Shown here piece after piece: positions 1 to 8,706 of a DNA stretch of 45,941 nt. Within the stretch, counting starts at the first letter, position 1. Each line of letters begins with the position of its first letter. The DNA comes from Syntrophomonadaceae bacterium (GTDB lineage Bacteria > Bacillota > DSM-12270 > Thermacetogeniales > Thermacetogeniaceae): NCBI GenBank assembly GCA_012840385.1, contig DULK01000085.1, positions 1 through 45,941 on the forward strand. The letters are read 5' to 3'. Position numbers and translations under genes: made by a program. Under the pieces are notes generated by a model, which did not search any database, was not told where the DNA came from, and was given only the letters and a program-made list of their open reading frames with translations.

Positions 1-177
1 CAGCCGACCGGCTCCTATGACGCCATCCATGGCGCAGAGTCGCCTAGCTCAACATCCTGTTTCGCTTCGGCTGCCGTTAGCTGCTCCTTCGTCAAGGGCG
101 AGTAACAACCTCCGTAGGTCGCTGCGCCTGCAAGGATAAACCACAATTTTTATTCTCTCCTGGTGCCACCGGAAACG
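1..177. repeat. Intergenic foldable repeat, copy R1 (cut by the window edge)
   Basis: This is non-coding DNA between the end of cbiL and the window edge. It ends with CAAGGATAAACC at 131-142, followed by an A/T-rich tail and a weak hairpin to about 177. The stretch from about 69 to 142 is nearly identical to 35220-35295 and to the reverse complement of 40272-40345. The first 46 bases match the reverse complement of 40455-40500, so R1 shares both an end and a core module with copy R4 but lacks the middle of R4. No ORF of interest lies inside. It is seen as a dispersed non-autonomous repeat; its origin is unknown. Confidence 0.75.
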
Positions 178-187
178 GCGTTATGGT

Positions 188-910
188 CTAAGGAAGCAAG
201 CGTTTTCCCCGCACCAGGATCAGGGAGAAGTAGTCCCCGGGAAGCTCCCCCGGCCCGGCAAGGTTTTCCTTGAGGAACTGGCCGGGCATGCCGCACCTGC
301 AGACATAGGCCGCCTCCTCCAGGCGTCCCAATTCCTCCAGGAGGTTTATAACTTCTCCCAGCACAGGAGCCACCTTGAGCAGAACCACACAGTCAAAGGC
401 GGCCAGGACCCGCCGGATAAAATCCATACCCCGGGAGGCCGGCACTATCGCCAGGCTTTCCCGGCCGACGGCCAGGGCGCGGTTCAGTACGGCCGCCCCT
501 GCGCTGAAGGAGGATACCCCCGGCACCGTTTCCACTGCCAGGTCCGGCCTGCGGCTCCGGAGGGCCTCATAAAGGTAATAATAAGTGCTGTAGAGGGTGC
601 TGTCCCCCAGGGTCACAAAAACCGCGTCCTTCCCCTTATCCAGCACCGCGATCACCTCTCCGGCGGCCTCTTCCCAGGCCCGCCTTAAAGCCCCGGGCTC
701 CCTGGTCATAGGGAGGGTTATTTCCCTCAGCTCATGGCCGTCTCGCAGAAAGGGGGAGATAATGCTCAGGGCCCGGCTCTTTTCCCCCGTATCCCCCTTC
801 GGCACGAATATCACGGGCGCTTCCCGGATAATCCTGACGGCTTTCAAGGTCAGCAGGTCGGGATCCCCAGGCCCGACACCGATTCCGTACAATCTGCCCT
901 TTTCAGACAT
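188..910 (-). CDS. cbiL: Cobalt-factor II / precorrin-2 C20-methyltransferase CbiL
   Basis: A 240-residue SAM-dependent tetrapyrrole methylase. The family's N-terminal motif GVGPGDPDLLTLKA is at about residues 11-24 and the second SAM loop (VTLGDSTLYSTY) is near residue 95. CbiL methylates C20 of the corrin precursor in cytosolic anaerobic B12 synthesis. The open frame continues upstream, but the start is set at the ATG at 910 (MSEKGRLYG), which matches the family N-terminus and overlaps the end of cbiET by 8 bases. It is the last gene of the corrinoid operon visible here. The repeat R1 follows, so the operon may end at this point. Confidence 0.9.
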   Translation of the reverse strand: MSEKGRLYGIGVGPGDPDLLTLKAVRIIREAPVIFVPKGDTGEKSRALSIISPFLRDGHELREITLPMTREPGALRRAWEEAAGEVIAVLDKGKDAVFVTLGDSTLYSTYYYLYEALRSRRPDLAVETVPGVSSFSAGAAVLNRALAVGRESLAIVPASRGMDFIRRVLAAFDCVVLLKVAPVLGEVINLLEELGRLEEAAYVCRCGMPGQFLKENLAGPGELPGDYFSLILVRGKRLLP

Positions 911-2225
911 CTGCTCGCCCCTCCTCCGCGCGCCGGGCGCGCAGGATAAAGACCGGGTTCTCGCCCTTCCAGATCTGGGCTCCGCCTCGCGGTTCCACAC
1001 GCCCCACATTGATCAGTACCGTTTCACAATCCTCCCAGCCCTCTCCCCGGAGCAGCCTCCAGGCGGTGCTGAAGGTTTCCGGAGTAACCGCCGTGAGCAC
1101 CAGCAGCCCTCCGGGGTGCAGCCACTCCCGGGCCGCAGCCAGGACCTCCTCCAGCCTCCCTCCGCTGCCGCCGATCAAAACCCGGTCCGCCCGGGGAAAA
1201 CCGGCGCAGGCCGATGGGGCTTCACCCTCAACCAGGGTGACGTTGGAGAGCCCGAACCTTTCCACATTCGCCCTCACCAGGGCCGCGGCGGAGGGATCCC
1301 TTTCCACCGCCCATACCCGGCCCGGGGCGATCAGGCGGGCGGCCTCCACCGTCCAGGAACCGGAGCCGGCCCCGATCTCGATCACGGTCATCCCCCGTCC
1401 CAGGCGCGCCTTGCACAGGGTGAGGGCGCGCACCTCCTCCCGGGAGATGGCGGTGCCACCGCGCAAGAAGGCCTCGTCGGGCAGACCCGGAGTCACCACC
1501 CCGGACCAGTCCTGCGGGTTTTCCAGGCCCTCCGGCAATTCCCCAGGACGGGAGGCATCCTTGGCTTCGGGGGAGGCGTCAGCTTGTCCCTCCGCCTCCC
1601 GGAGCAGCAACACGACGCTGTTCCCACGGCCTACCAGCCGGGAGCCCTCCTCCAGGGTTGCGGCGGTCACCAGCTCACCGGGGAGCCCCAGATCCGTAAG
1701 CACCACCACCCGATCGTAGCTGCAGCCCCGTTCCAGAAAGTACCTGCACACCTCCCCCGGCGGATACTGCGGCCCGGTGAGCACGGCCACCCTGGGCCTG
1801 CCGCAGGCCGCCGCCAGCGCCTCACCGCTCCTGCCGTGCACGCTCACCGTATAAAAATCCTGCCAGTTCAAGGCCAGCCTGGCACATGCCAGCTGCAGGG
1901 AACTGATCCCCGGAATCACCCTTAAATTCTCCGCCCCGAACCGCAACCTCAAACGGGGGAGCAGGCTGAAAAAACCGGGATCGCCCGAAAGGAGCACGGC
2001 CACCCGCTTCTCCTGCCTTGCGCCGTCAATAAAATCGAGCACACCGTCCAGGTCGCTCCCGATCAGGCGCCGCTCCCTGCCGTCCTCCGGAAAGAGGGAC
2101 AGGGCGTGCCTCCCTCCCACCAGTACTTCCGCCTCCCGGACGGCTGCGGCAGCCGCCGGAGAGAGGTATTCACCGCTCCCGGGCCCCACTCCCACCACGG
2201 TTACCGGGTAAGCCAAAGCCACCAT
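903..2225 (-). CDS. cbiET: Fused precorrin-6Y methyltransferase/decarboxylase CbiE-CbiT
   Basis: A 440-residue fusion. Residues 1-210 are the CbiE-type tetrapyrrole methylase (VVGVGPGSGEY at 10-20), which methylates C5. Residues about 240-430 are CbiT, a class I SAM methyltransferase (IEIGAGSGSWTVEA at 282-295), which methylates C15 and removes the C12 acetate carboxyl. A variable Ala/Glu/Pro-rich linker (about 210-240) joins them. The same fusion is known as CobL in aerobic pathways and as CbiET in several Firmicutes. It is followed by cbiL with an 8-base overlap and preceded by cbiD after 82 bases without a gene. Confidence 0.92.
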   Translation of the reverse strand: MVALAYPVTVVGVGPGSGEYLSPAAAAAVREAEVLVGGRHALSLFPEDGRERRLIGSDLDGVLDFIDGARQEKRVAVLLSGDPGFFSLLPRLRLRFGAENLRVIPGISSLQLACARLALNWQDFYTVSVHGRSGEALAAACGRPRVAVLTGPQYPPGEVCRYFLERGCSYDRVVVLTDLGLPGELVTAATLEEGSRLVGRGNSVVLLLREAEGQADASPEAKDASRPGELPEGLENPQDWSGVVTPGLPDEAFLRGGTAISREEVRALTLCKARLGRGMTVIEIGAGSGSWTVEAARLIAPGRVWAVERDPSAAALVRANVERFGLSNVTLVEGEAPSACAGFPRADRVLIGGSGGRLEEVLAAAREWLHPGGLLVLTAVTPETFSTAWRLLRGEGWEDCETVLINVGRVEPRGGAQIWKGENPVFILRARRAEEGRADV

Positions 2226-2307
2226 TCCCTTCTATACCCGTTAGTCGATCAATTGCAGGCCGGATCTTTTCCGCAAAAGGATGAAGTCTCCGGCGCCGTA
2301 TGCCACT

Positions 2308-3516
2308 CTAGTCCCCAACCCTCATCGGCACAGCCCCCTGGGACCGGCACCCGCCGAGCGGCCAGCCCGCCTCCGCAAGCAGCCTGACGGCCGCCCGATC
2401 GCAGCCCAGCAGCGTCCCGTCGTAAGAAAAGAGCACGGTGCCCACCTGGAGGCGTCCCCTGCTGTAGAGGGCGGCGCGCCGGCTGGCGCGGCCCGCCAGG
2501 TCGTTCCAGACCTCCTGCAGGCCGGCGTCTTTTAAAACAGCCACCATCGCCTCCACGGTGGGAGCGGCCAGGATCTCGTTGATCAGGTCGGCTCCCGCCC
2601 CCCTGGCCCCGGCCAGGGCGGCCACTGCTTCCGCCCTCCCGTCGGCAATCCGGTTGTGGGTCTGAAAGCTGCCGGCAGCTATTTTCGCCAGCTTGCCGGC
2701 ATGTCCCCAGAGAACCACGCGCCGGAACCCCTGCCGCACGCACTCCTCAAGCATGAAGCCGGCAAAGTTGCTGATCATCACCACCGCCTCGGACGGTGCC
2801 CCCAGGAGCTCCGAAGCGAGCCTCACCCCGCGGCGACCGGGGGTGAGCAGGATCGTTTCGTACCCTGCGCCTCTGGCGATCCGGAGTTGGGGAATGAGGG
2901 CGGCCTTGAACGCCTCTTCGGACATCGGCTCCACGATGCCCGTCGTGCCCAAAATGGAAATACCTCCGACAATGCCCAGCTGGGGATTCATGGTCTGCCG
3001 GGCGAGCTTTTCCCCTTCCGGGACGCTGATGGTGATCTCGGCGCCGCGTCCCGGGGGAAGCACCGCCGCCACGTTCTCCCGGATCATCTGCAGCGGCACC
3101 GGGTTGATGGCCGGCCGGTGGGGGGGCACGGCCAGGCCGGGCTTCGTCACGATCCCCACACCGCGGCCGCCGCGCACCTCGATGCCTTCAGGGATAAAGC
3201 GGGCGGTCGCCTCAATGCGCGCCCCGTGGGTCACATCCGGGTCGTCGCCGGCATCCTTGATCACCCATGCCCTGGCCCGGTCTTCGCAGCGCTCGAAGCC
3301 TTCTACCTTTAAAACCGCAGTCTTTCCACCGGGGAGATCCACACAAACCCTGTCCGGGTTCCGGCCGAGCAGGGCGAGCACCGCGGCCCGTCCCGCCGCA
3401 GCGGCGCAGGTCCCCGTGGTATAGCCGCGGCGCAGGAACCTGCCATCGTGCAGCCTGTAACCGGCTCCTTCCTGCCCTTTCGTCAAGTCCCTATTGCGGT
3501 CGTTTCGAACAGGCAT
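2308..3516 (-). CDS. cbiD: Cobalt-precorrin-5B C1-methyltransferase CbiD
   Basis: A 402-residue CbiD. The diagnostic N-terminal motif RRGYTTGTCAAAA is at about 29-41, and glycine-rich blocks (TTGIVEPMSEEAF, LWGHAGKLAKIAAGSF) follow in family order. It transfers a methyl group to C1 during the anaerobic corrin ring-contraction branch, which fits a strict anaerobe. The ATG at 3516 has a GGAGG ribosome-binding site about 7 bases upstream. A polar N-terminal extension of about 25 residues precedes the conserved core. It lies in the corrinoid operon, 31 bases after cobD. Confidence 0.93.
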   Translation of the reverse strand: MPVRNDRNRDLTKGQEGAGYRLHDGRFLRRGYTTGTCAAAAGRAAVLALLGRNPDRVCVDLPGGKTAVLKVEGFERCEDRARAWVIKDAGDDPDVTHGARIEATARFIPEGIEVRGGRGVGIVTKPGLAVPPHRPAINPVPLQMIRENVAAVLPPGRGAEITISVPEGEKLARQTMNPQLGIVGGISILGTTGIVEPMSEEAFKAALIPQLRIARGAGYETILLTPGRRGVRLASELLGAPSEAVVMISNFAGFMLEECVRQGFRRVVLWGHAGKLAKIAAGSFQTHNRIADGRAEAVAALAGARGAGADLINEILAAPTVEAMVAVLKDAGLQEVWNDLAGRASRRAALYSRGRLQVGTVLFSYDGTLLGCDRAAVRLLAEAGWPLGGCRSQGAVPMRVGD

Positions 3517-3547
3517 CGACGGTCCTCCACCCTTCCTTTAAGTGGCG

Positions 3548-4666
3548 TTATCGCACGGCCGCTGCCAGTTCCTCCAGCAGCTTATTGTTGTTCTCACGAT
3601 CCCTCACCGCAACCCGCACATACCGCTCGTCGAGAAAGGCAAAGTTGCTGCAGTTCCTGATGACGATCCCCCGGCGTCCCAGCCTGTCCGCCAAAAGCGA
3701 TGCCGTCACAGCCCCCTCCAACCGGAGCAGCAGGTAGTTGGCCTCCGACGGGAAAACGGTGATTCCGGGTATTCGCCTCAAGGCGGCGGCCAGCAATTCC
3801 CGTTCCGCCTTTACAAAGGAGCGGGTTTGAGCGGCGTACTCGGTCTGCCCGAGTGCGGCCGCCACGGCGGCCTGGGCAATGCCGTTGACCCGCCAGGGGG
3901 GGAGATAACCGCTCAAAAAGGCGATGGTATCCGGGTGCCCCACACCACAGCCAACCCGCAGCCCCGGTATGGCATAAAACTTGGTCAGGGAGTGCAGCAC
4001 CAGGAGGTTCCGGTTCCGTTCCGCCTGCCGGGTGCAGGTCAGCTCTTCCCGGCGGGGATGAAAGAACAGGAACGACTCGTCGAGCACCACGAAGATGCCT
4101 TCCCCGGCACAAAACCTCAAAAAGGGCTGCAGCACCTCCGCCGGTATCAGGTTCCCGGTGGGGTTGTTCGGGTTGCACAGAAAAACCAGATCCGCTCCCC
4201 GGGCCGCCCGGATCAGCTGCGCAAGGCCGGGCACGAAGTTTTTTCGCGGGGAGAGCCGGAAGTGCCTGATCCGGGCCTGCCAGATCCGGGCGGCAATCTC
4301 GTACTCCCTGAAAGTGGGCCCCGGGATCAGGACGGTTTTGGGGCGCAGAGCCTGCATCACCAGGTAAATAAGCTCGATCGCCCCGTTGGCGAAAACGACC
4401 TGATCGGGGCTTACTCCCAGAAACCCGGCCGCGGCCTCCTGCAGCCCTTCGCAGTAAGGATCCGGGTAAACGGCCGCCAGCCGCAGCCCCTCTGCGAAGA
4501 CCCGGGAGAGCCCCGGCGGGGGTCCCAAAGGGTTCACGTTGACGCTGAAATCGATGAAATCACCCGGTTTCAGACCATACCGCTCCGCCAGGGCGGACAG
4601 ATCCCCCCCGTGCCGGTGCTTCTTTACAGAACGTTCTTTTCCTATCTCCGGTCTTATAGCGGACAT
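3548..4666 (-). CDS. cobD: L-threonine-O-3-phosphate decarboxylase CobD (PLP enzyme)
   Basis: A 372-residue fold-type I aminotransferase-like protein of the HisC/CobD group. The HGGDL motif near the start and DFSVNVNPLGPP at 39-50 are typical of CobD. The NPNNPTG loop is at 165-171 and the PLP lysine is K229 in SLTKFYAIPGLRVG. It makes (R)-1-amino-2-propanol phosphate for the lower corrinoid loop. The start is uncertain: the ATG at 4666 overlaps the end of the kinase gene by 107 bases, and the nearest strong AAGGAGG lies 16 bases upstream. No better in-frame start was seen. HisC is the alternative call, but corrinoid context favours CobD. Confidence 0.88.
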   Translation of the reverse strand: MSAIRPEIGKERSVKKHRHGGDLSALAERYGLKPGDFIDFSVNVNPLGPPPGLSRVFAEGLRLAAVYPDPYCEGLQEAAAGFLGVSPDQVVFANGAIELIYLVMQALRPKTVLIPGPTFREYEIAARIWQARIRHFRLSPRKNFVPGLAQLIRAARGADLVFLCNPNNPTGNLIPAEVLQPFLRFCAGEGIFVVLDESFLFFHPRREELTCTRQAERNRNLLVLHSLTKFYAIPGLRVGCGVGHPDTIAFLSGYLPPWRVNGIAQAAVAAALGQTEYAAQTRSFVKAERELLAAALRRIPGITVFPSEANYLLLRLEGAVTASLLADRLGRRGIVIRNCSNFAFLDERYVRVAVRDRENNNKLLEELAAAVR

Positions 4667-5546
4667 TTCCCGGATAGCGCGGCCCTCCTTCCGTCAAACG
4701 CAGCGGGTAGTGTGCTTTTATTTCGGGAAACCTTTCCCGGACCTGCCCGATTAGATGCGGGTCCCTCTCCCTTCCGGGCGGCAGCAGGATTCCCGCCACG
4801 GTGCCGCTGTGGGCAACGTTGACGCCGTAAGCCCCGATGCGGGTGGCGAAATCGATCAGTTCCTCAAGCCCGGGCTTCGGAAGAATCCTCTGATTGGCCA
4901 GGGCGCTGATGGTCGCCCCCTCTCCCACCGCCCGTGGATCCCCCTTTTCGATGCCGAGCCTGACCAGGGCCAGGGCCTTCGCCAGTTCCGGCTCGTTCAA
5001 GCAGTTCAGGTAGGGGAGGTCCGGGCGCCGGTTGAACTCCAGGGTATCCACCTCCCCACCGAAGTCCACGGCCAGGATCCCCATGGAGGGAGGGCTGCCC
5101 AGCACCTCGAAGACCCGGCCGCGCACATGATCGAACAGGGTAATGCCCGGGGAAAAGGTGCCGTCGGTCGGTTCGATGGACAAAGCGATCTCCGCCACCC
5201 TTTCCGGCTCGGGCCTGCAGCCGAGGGCCGCCGCCACGGCATAGCAGGCGGCGGCTATGTCGGCGGTGCTGCTGGCCATTCCCTTGCCGACCGGGAGACA
5301 CGACGAGACGGTTACCACCGCTCCGAACTCAGGACGGCCCAGAGCATCCAGCATCAGGCGCGCCGCCCGGGCTGCCTTGAAGCAGCCGGGAGGATAAACG
5401 GTGGTTTTTATCCCTCTTTCGATGGAGACGGTCACCCTGCTGTACCAGTTGACCGGGCAGGAGACGAGAAAGTTCCTCCCCGAACAGGTGCCCTGCACGA
5501 TCTCTCCACAGGAGCCCGGCACCAAGGCGGCACCACGCAAGCTCAC
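4560..5546 (-). CDS. GHMP kinase, probable L-threonine kinase (PduX-like)
   Basis: A 328-residue GHMP-family kinase with ATP-binding motif PVGKGMASSTAD at about 85-96 and N-terminal PGSCGEIVQG, both shared with PduX. PduX phosphorylates L-threonine, the substrate of CobD, whose gene follows directly. The frame runs upstream to 5588, but the start is placed at the GTG at 5546: it overlaps the cbiB stop as GTGA and has GGGAGG nine bases upstream. The last about 35 residues are encoded in the overlap with cobD and look unconserved. Function is inferred from family and position between cbiB and cobD. Confidence 0.82.
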   Translation of the reverse strand: MSLRGAALVPGSCGEIVQGTCSGRNFLVSCPVNWYSRVTVSIERGIKTTVYPPGCFKAARAARLMLDALGRPEFGAVVTVSSCLPVGKGMASSTADIAAACYAVAAALGCRPEPERVAEIALSIEPTDGTFSPGITLFDHVRGRVFEVLGSPPSMGILAVDFGGEVDTLEFNRRPDLPYLNCLNEPELAKALALVRLGIEKGDPRAVGEGATISALANQRILPKPGLEELIDFATRIGAYGVNVAHSGTVAGILLPPGRERDPHLIGQVRERFPEIKAHYPLRLTEGGPRYPGNVRYKTGDRKRTFCKEAPARGGSVRPGGAVWSETG

Positions 5547-6526
5547 GGTATCCGGCCTCCCGGGAAGGCCCCATACCAGACAAACCACCCGGCGGTAAAA
5601 AAGGCCAGGAAAATTACCACCGCCCAGTGCATCAGTTCAAGGGCCGCCTTGATGTGGCCGTGTTCCAGGGGGTTGCAGGCATCACCCAGGTACGGCCTTT
5701 GGGAAGGCACCCCCTGGTAGTAATTCGTCCCTCCCAGCCGGACCCCGAGGGCCCCGGCCACCGCCGCTTCCGGGTACCCGCTGTTAGGGCTGGGGTGCTT
5801 CCGGGCATCCCTCAAGATAACCAGGGCCGCCCTCCGCCAGTTAAGGCCGCGCACCAGTGCACCTCCCAGGAGAAGCAGGGCGGTCAGGCGCGCCGGCAGG
5901 TAGTTGGCCAGGTCGTCCAGTCTGGCGGAGAACCACCCGAAATTGAGGTAGCGTTCGTTTTTATAGCCCACCATGGAATCCAGGGTGTTGACGGCCCGGT
6001 AGGCGCAGGCCAGAGGCACTCCCCCGATCAGGAAATAGAAAAGGGGGGCGATGATGCCGTCCGACACATTTTCGGCAATGGTCTCCACCGTCGCCCTGGT
6101 GATTTCCCCCTCATCCAGGTGGTCGGTGTCCCTCCCCACGATTAATCCGAGGTGGAGCCGCGCCCCGGCCAGGTCCCCTTCCTCCAGGAAGGCAAATATC
6201 TCCCGCCCCGCCCGGTCCAGGCTCCGGACGGCAATGGTGCTCCACAGCAGGAAGACGCTCACCGCGGCATAGAGAACGGGAATCCTTTCGAGGGCCCGGA
6301 GGCCGAAGAAGACCACAAGAACCACCGGCAGGATATTCACAAGGGCGAAGCAAACCCCGGCCAGCCGCTGCCGCCACGCCGGAGCATCCTCCCTGTAAAG
6401 CAACCTCTCCCAGCGGGAGATCATCCTCCCCACCAGGGCTACCGGATGGTAGGGGACCCGGGGATCGCCGAGCAGCAGGTCCAGCAGGACCGCCATTATC
6501 AAAATTGCCAGCCTGTTCTGGTACAT
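5543..6526 (-). CDS. cbiB: Adenosylcobinamide-phosphate synthase CbiB
   Basis: A 327-residue membrane protein with several hydrophobic segments. The family signature LLDLLLGDPRVPYHPVALVG is near residues 14-33, and ETIAENVSDGIIAPLFY is central. It attaches aminopropanol (phosphate) to adenosylcobyric acid at the cytoplasmic membrane. Its stop overlaps the GTG of the downstream kinase. It lies 18 bases after cobU, so it belongs to the same transcript. Length and motif order match the family. CbiB and CobD (the decarboxylase) carry conflicting names in the literature; the motif here is clearly the membrane synthase. Confidence 0.94.
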   Translation of the reverse strand: MYQNRLAILIMAVLLDLLLGDPRVPYHPVALVGRMISRWERLLYREDAPAWRQRLAGVCFALVNILPVVLVVFFGLRALERIPVLYAAVSVFLLWSTIAVRSLDRAGREIFAFLEEGDLAGARLHLGLIVGRDTDHLDEGEITRATVETIAENVSDGIIAPLFYFLIGGVPLACAYRAVNTLDSMVGYKNERYLNFGWFSARLDDLANYLPARLTALLLLGGALVRGLNWRRAALVILRDARKHPSPNSGYPEAAVAGALGVRLGGTNYYQGVPSQRPYLGDACNPLEHGHIKAALELMHWAVVIFLAFFTAGWFVWYGAFPGGRIP

Positions 6527-6544
6527 AGATCCCCACCGCCGATT

Positions 6545-7168
6545 TCAAAGGTCGTAACCATGATATCCACCTGCTCCCGGGCGCTGCTGCCCGGCCAGCA
6601 GCCTCCGCACATCCGTATGCAGGGCTTTCAGGTCGAGGGCGAGGCCGGATACCATGAAAATTGCCCTATCGGCTTTGGCCGCCATCCGCTGGTTGGCCCA
6701 ACCGGCGGCATCCCGGTAGAGGCGGCCCTGGGGATAGGGTGGGACGAGCCCCAGCCCCACCTCGTTGGACACCAGGATCACGTGGGCCGCGGAGCCCCAG
6801 GCGGCATCCGCCAGCCGGACCATTTCGGCACGCACCCTCGCCAGGGCGGCCTCATCCGTTTCCGTAACCCCGCCGCCGAAGAGCAGGTTGGAGATCAAAA
6901 GGGTGAGGCAATCGATCAGGATCACCCCAGGCCTCTGCCCGATCTCTTCAACCACCGCCGCCACATTCCTCGGCTCCTCCACCGTGGCCCACTCCGCCGG
7001 CCTTCTCCGGCGGTGCTGCTCGATCCTGGCGGCCATCTCCTCGTCCAGCGGCTCGGCGGTGGCGATGTAGGTCACAGGCCCTCCCAGGGCGGCCGCCAGG
7101 TCTTCGGCATAGTGGCTCTTGCCGCTCCTGGCGCCCCCTGTGATAAAGTAAAACAGGCCGCGCTTCAT
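6545..7168 (-). CDS. cobU: Adenosylcobinamide kinase / guanylyltransferase CobU
   Basis: A 207-residue bifunctional enzyme. The P-loop GGARSGKS is at 11-18, and the His of QHRRRRPAEW (H52) corresponds to the guanylylated histidine region of CobU. It phosphorylates adenosylcobinamide and transfers GMP to give AdoCbi-GDP in nucleotide-loop assembly. Its start overlaps the end of the upstream cobA-hemD gene by 4 bases (ATGA), indicating translational coupling. Size matches the family (about 180-200 residues). Confidence 0.93.
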   Translation of the reverse strand: MKRGLFYFITGGARSGKSHYAEDLAAALGGPVTYIATAEPLDEEMAARIEQHRRRRPAEWATVEEPRNVAAVVEEIGQRPGVILIDCLTLLISNLLFGGGVTETDEAALARVRAEMVRLADAAWGSAAHVILVSNEVGLGLVPPYPQGRLYRDAAGWANQRMAAKADRAIFMVSGLALDLKALHTDVRRLLAGQQRPGAGGYHGYDL

Positions 7169-8706
7169 GGGGTATCCGCCCTCCCCGCTTCCCCGGCAAT
7201 GCTCTTCAGCAGGCCGTCAACGGTATACTCCCGGGCCACGATGTCCACACGCATTCCCAGGGAGCGGGCGGTCCCGGCGGTAACCGGCCCGATACAGGCC
7301 ACCCTGCTTCTCTCCAGCAGACGGTTCAGGTCCTCGTCCGCAAAGAGAGAGGCGAAGTTGCGGACCGAGGAGGAACTGGTAAAGGTGATGAAGTGGATGC
7401 GGCCGTCCCCCAGGAGCTCCCGCACCACGGCTTTATACCCGGCGCCCGCCGGCACCGTTCTGTAAACAGGCACCACATCCACCCGGATCCCCCGGGCCCG
7501 GAGGCCCTCCGGGAGAACCTCTCTGGCCTCGGCGGCCCGGGGGAGCAGCACCCTCCGCCCGGCAGGTATCATCCCGCCCAGTCCCTCCAGCAGGGCTTCC
7601 GCCCGGTACTCCCCGGGCCGGTAGGCCACTTGGAGGCCGAAACGGGATACCGCCTCGGCCGTAGCAGGCCCTATGGCGGCGATCTCTCCCCTGAGCTTCC
7701 TGATGTCTATTTTCAACTCCTGCAGCCTCCGCATGAAGAAGTTCACCCCGTTGGCGCTTGTAAAGACAACCCAGTCGTACTCCGGAAGCCGCACCAGGGC
7801 ATCGTCCAGCGGAGCGTAGTCCTCCGGCGGCACCAAGGCAATGACCGGCAGGCAGACCGGCTCCCCGCCCAGCTGCATGATCTTTCGGGCAAAGCCGTGA
7901 GCCTGTTTCAAGGCCCTGGTGATCAGGATGCGCTTTCCGAACAGGGGCTGCCTTTCACGCCATCCCAGGAGTTTCTTTAAATCCACCACCCTCCCGGCGA
8001 TCAGGATGGAGGGCGGCCCGATTTCCGCCTCCCGGGCGCGCTCCTCGATGTCGGCCAGGGCCCCCGTCACCGCCTTCTGTTCCGCCCTGGTCCCCCAGTA
8101 AACCAGGGCGGCCGGTGTGTCTTTGCTCCACCCCCCCGCCAGCAGGCTGCACACGATGGCCCGGAGGTTTTCGTACCCCATCAGAAAGACTGCCGTACAG
8201 CCCGCCGCCGGAGGGCACGGGCCGCAGGCATCCGCTCCCCCGTCTGCTTCCTTTCGCCTGTGCCCGGTGGCCACCATAAATGCCTGGGCAAAGTCGCGGT
8301 GGGTGACGGGAATTCCGGCGTAAGCCGGTGCCGCCACCGCAGCGGTCACCCCCGGTACGATTTCAAAAGGGATCCCCGCCGCCGCCAGCTCCGCCGCCTC
8401 TTCACCCCCCCGGCCAAAGACGAAGGGGTCCCCTCCCTTCAGCCGACAGACCACCTTCCCGGCCCCGGCCTGTTCCACCAGCAGCCGGTTGATCTCCTCC
8501 TGGGGGAGGGCATGATGGCCGGTGGCCTTCCCCACATAGATCAGCTCGGCGTCCTCCCGGCACAGGGCCAGCAGGTATTCACCGACCAGCCGGTCGTAGA
8601 CGACTACATCGGCCTCCTGCAGGCACCAGAGGCCCTTCAGGGTGAGCAGCGAGGGATCACCAGGCCCTGCTCCTACCAGATAAACCTTTCCCGTTTCAGA
8701 TAACAT
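7165..8706 (-). CDS. cobA-hemD: Fused uroporphyrinogen-III C-methyltransferase / uroporphyrinogen-III synthase
   Basis: A 513-residue fusion. Residues 1 to about 245 are the SAM-dependent methylase that makes precorrin-2 (VGAGPGDPSLLTLKG at 11-25, LKGGDPFVFGRGGEE further on). Residues about 255-510 are HemD, which closes the ring to uroporphyrinogen III (GKRILITRALKQA, then FTSANGVNFFMRRL). The methylase half carries a small Cys/Ala/Gly-rich insert after VATGHRRKE. The frame is open for 38 codons upstream, but the ATG at 8706 fits the family and overlaps the hemC end by 11 bases. The fusion puts ring closure and the first B12-branch step in one polypeptide. Confidence 0.94.
   Translation of the reverse strand: MLSETGKVYLVGAGPGDPSLLTLKGLWCLQEADVVVYDRLVGEYLLALCREDAELIYVGKATGHHALPQEEINRLLVEQAGAGKVVCRLKGGDPFVFGRGGEEAAELAAAGIPFEIVPGVTAAVAAPAYAGIPVTHRDFAQAFMVATGHRRKEADGGADACGPCPPAAGCTAVFLMGYENLRAIVCSLLAGGWSKDTPAALVYWGTRAEQKAVTGALADIEERAREAEIGPPSILIAGRVVDLKKLLGWRERQPLFGKRILITRALKQAHGFARKIMQLGGEPVCLPVIALVPPEDYAPLDDALVRLPEYDWVVFTSANGVNFFMRRLQELKIDIRKLRGEIAAIGPATAEAVSRFGLQVAYRPGEYRAEALLEGLGGMIPAGRRVLLPRAAEAREVLPEGLRARGIRVDVVPVYRTVPAGAGYKAVVRELLGDGRIHFITFTSSSSVRNFASLFADEDLNRLLERSRVACIGPVTAGTARSLGMRVDIVAREYTVDGLLKSIAGEAGRADTP

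Noticed and set aside
597-1925. A 442-codon plus-strand open frame opposite cbiL and cbiET
   Set aside because: Low-complexity Pro/Arg/Gly-rich product, antisense to conserved genes, no binding site; it is a shadow frame.
6152-7465. A 437-codon plus-strand open frame opposite cbiB and cobU
   Set aside because: Compositional shadow of conserved minus-strand genes, without any recognisable fold.
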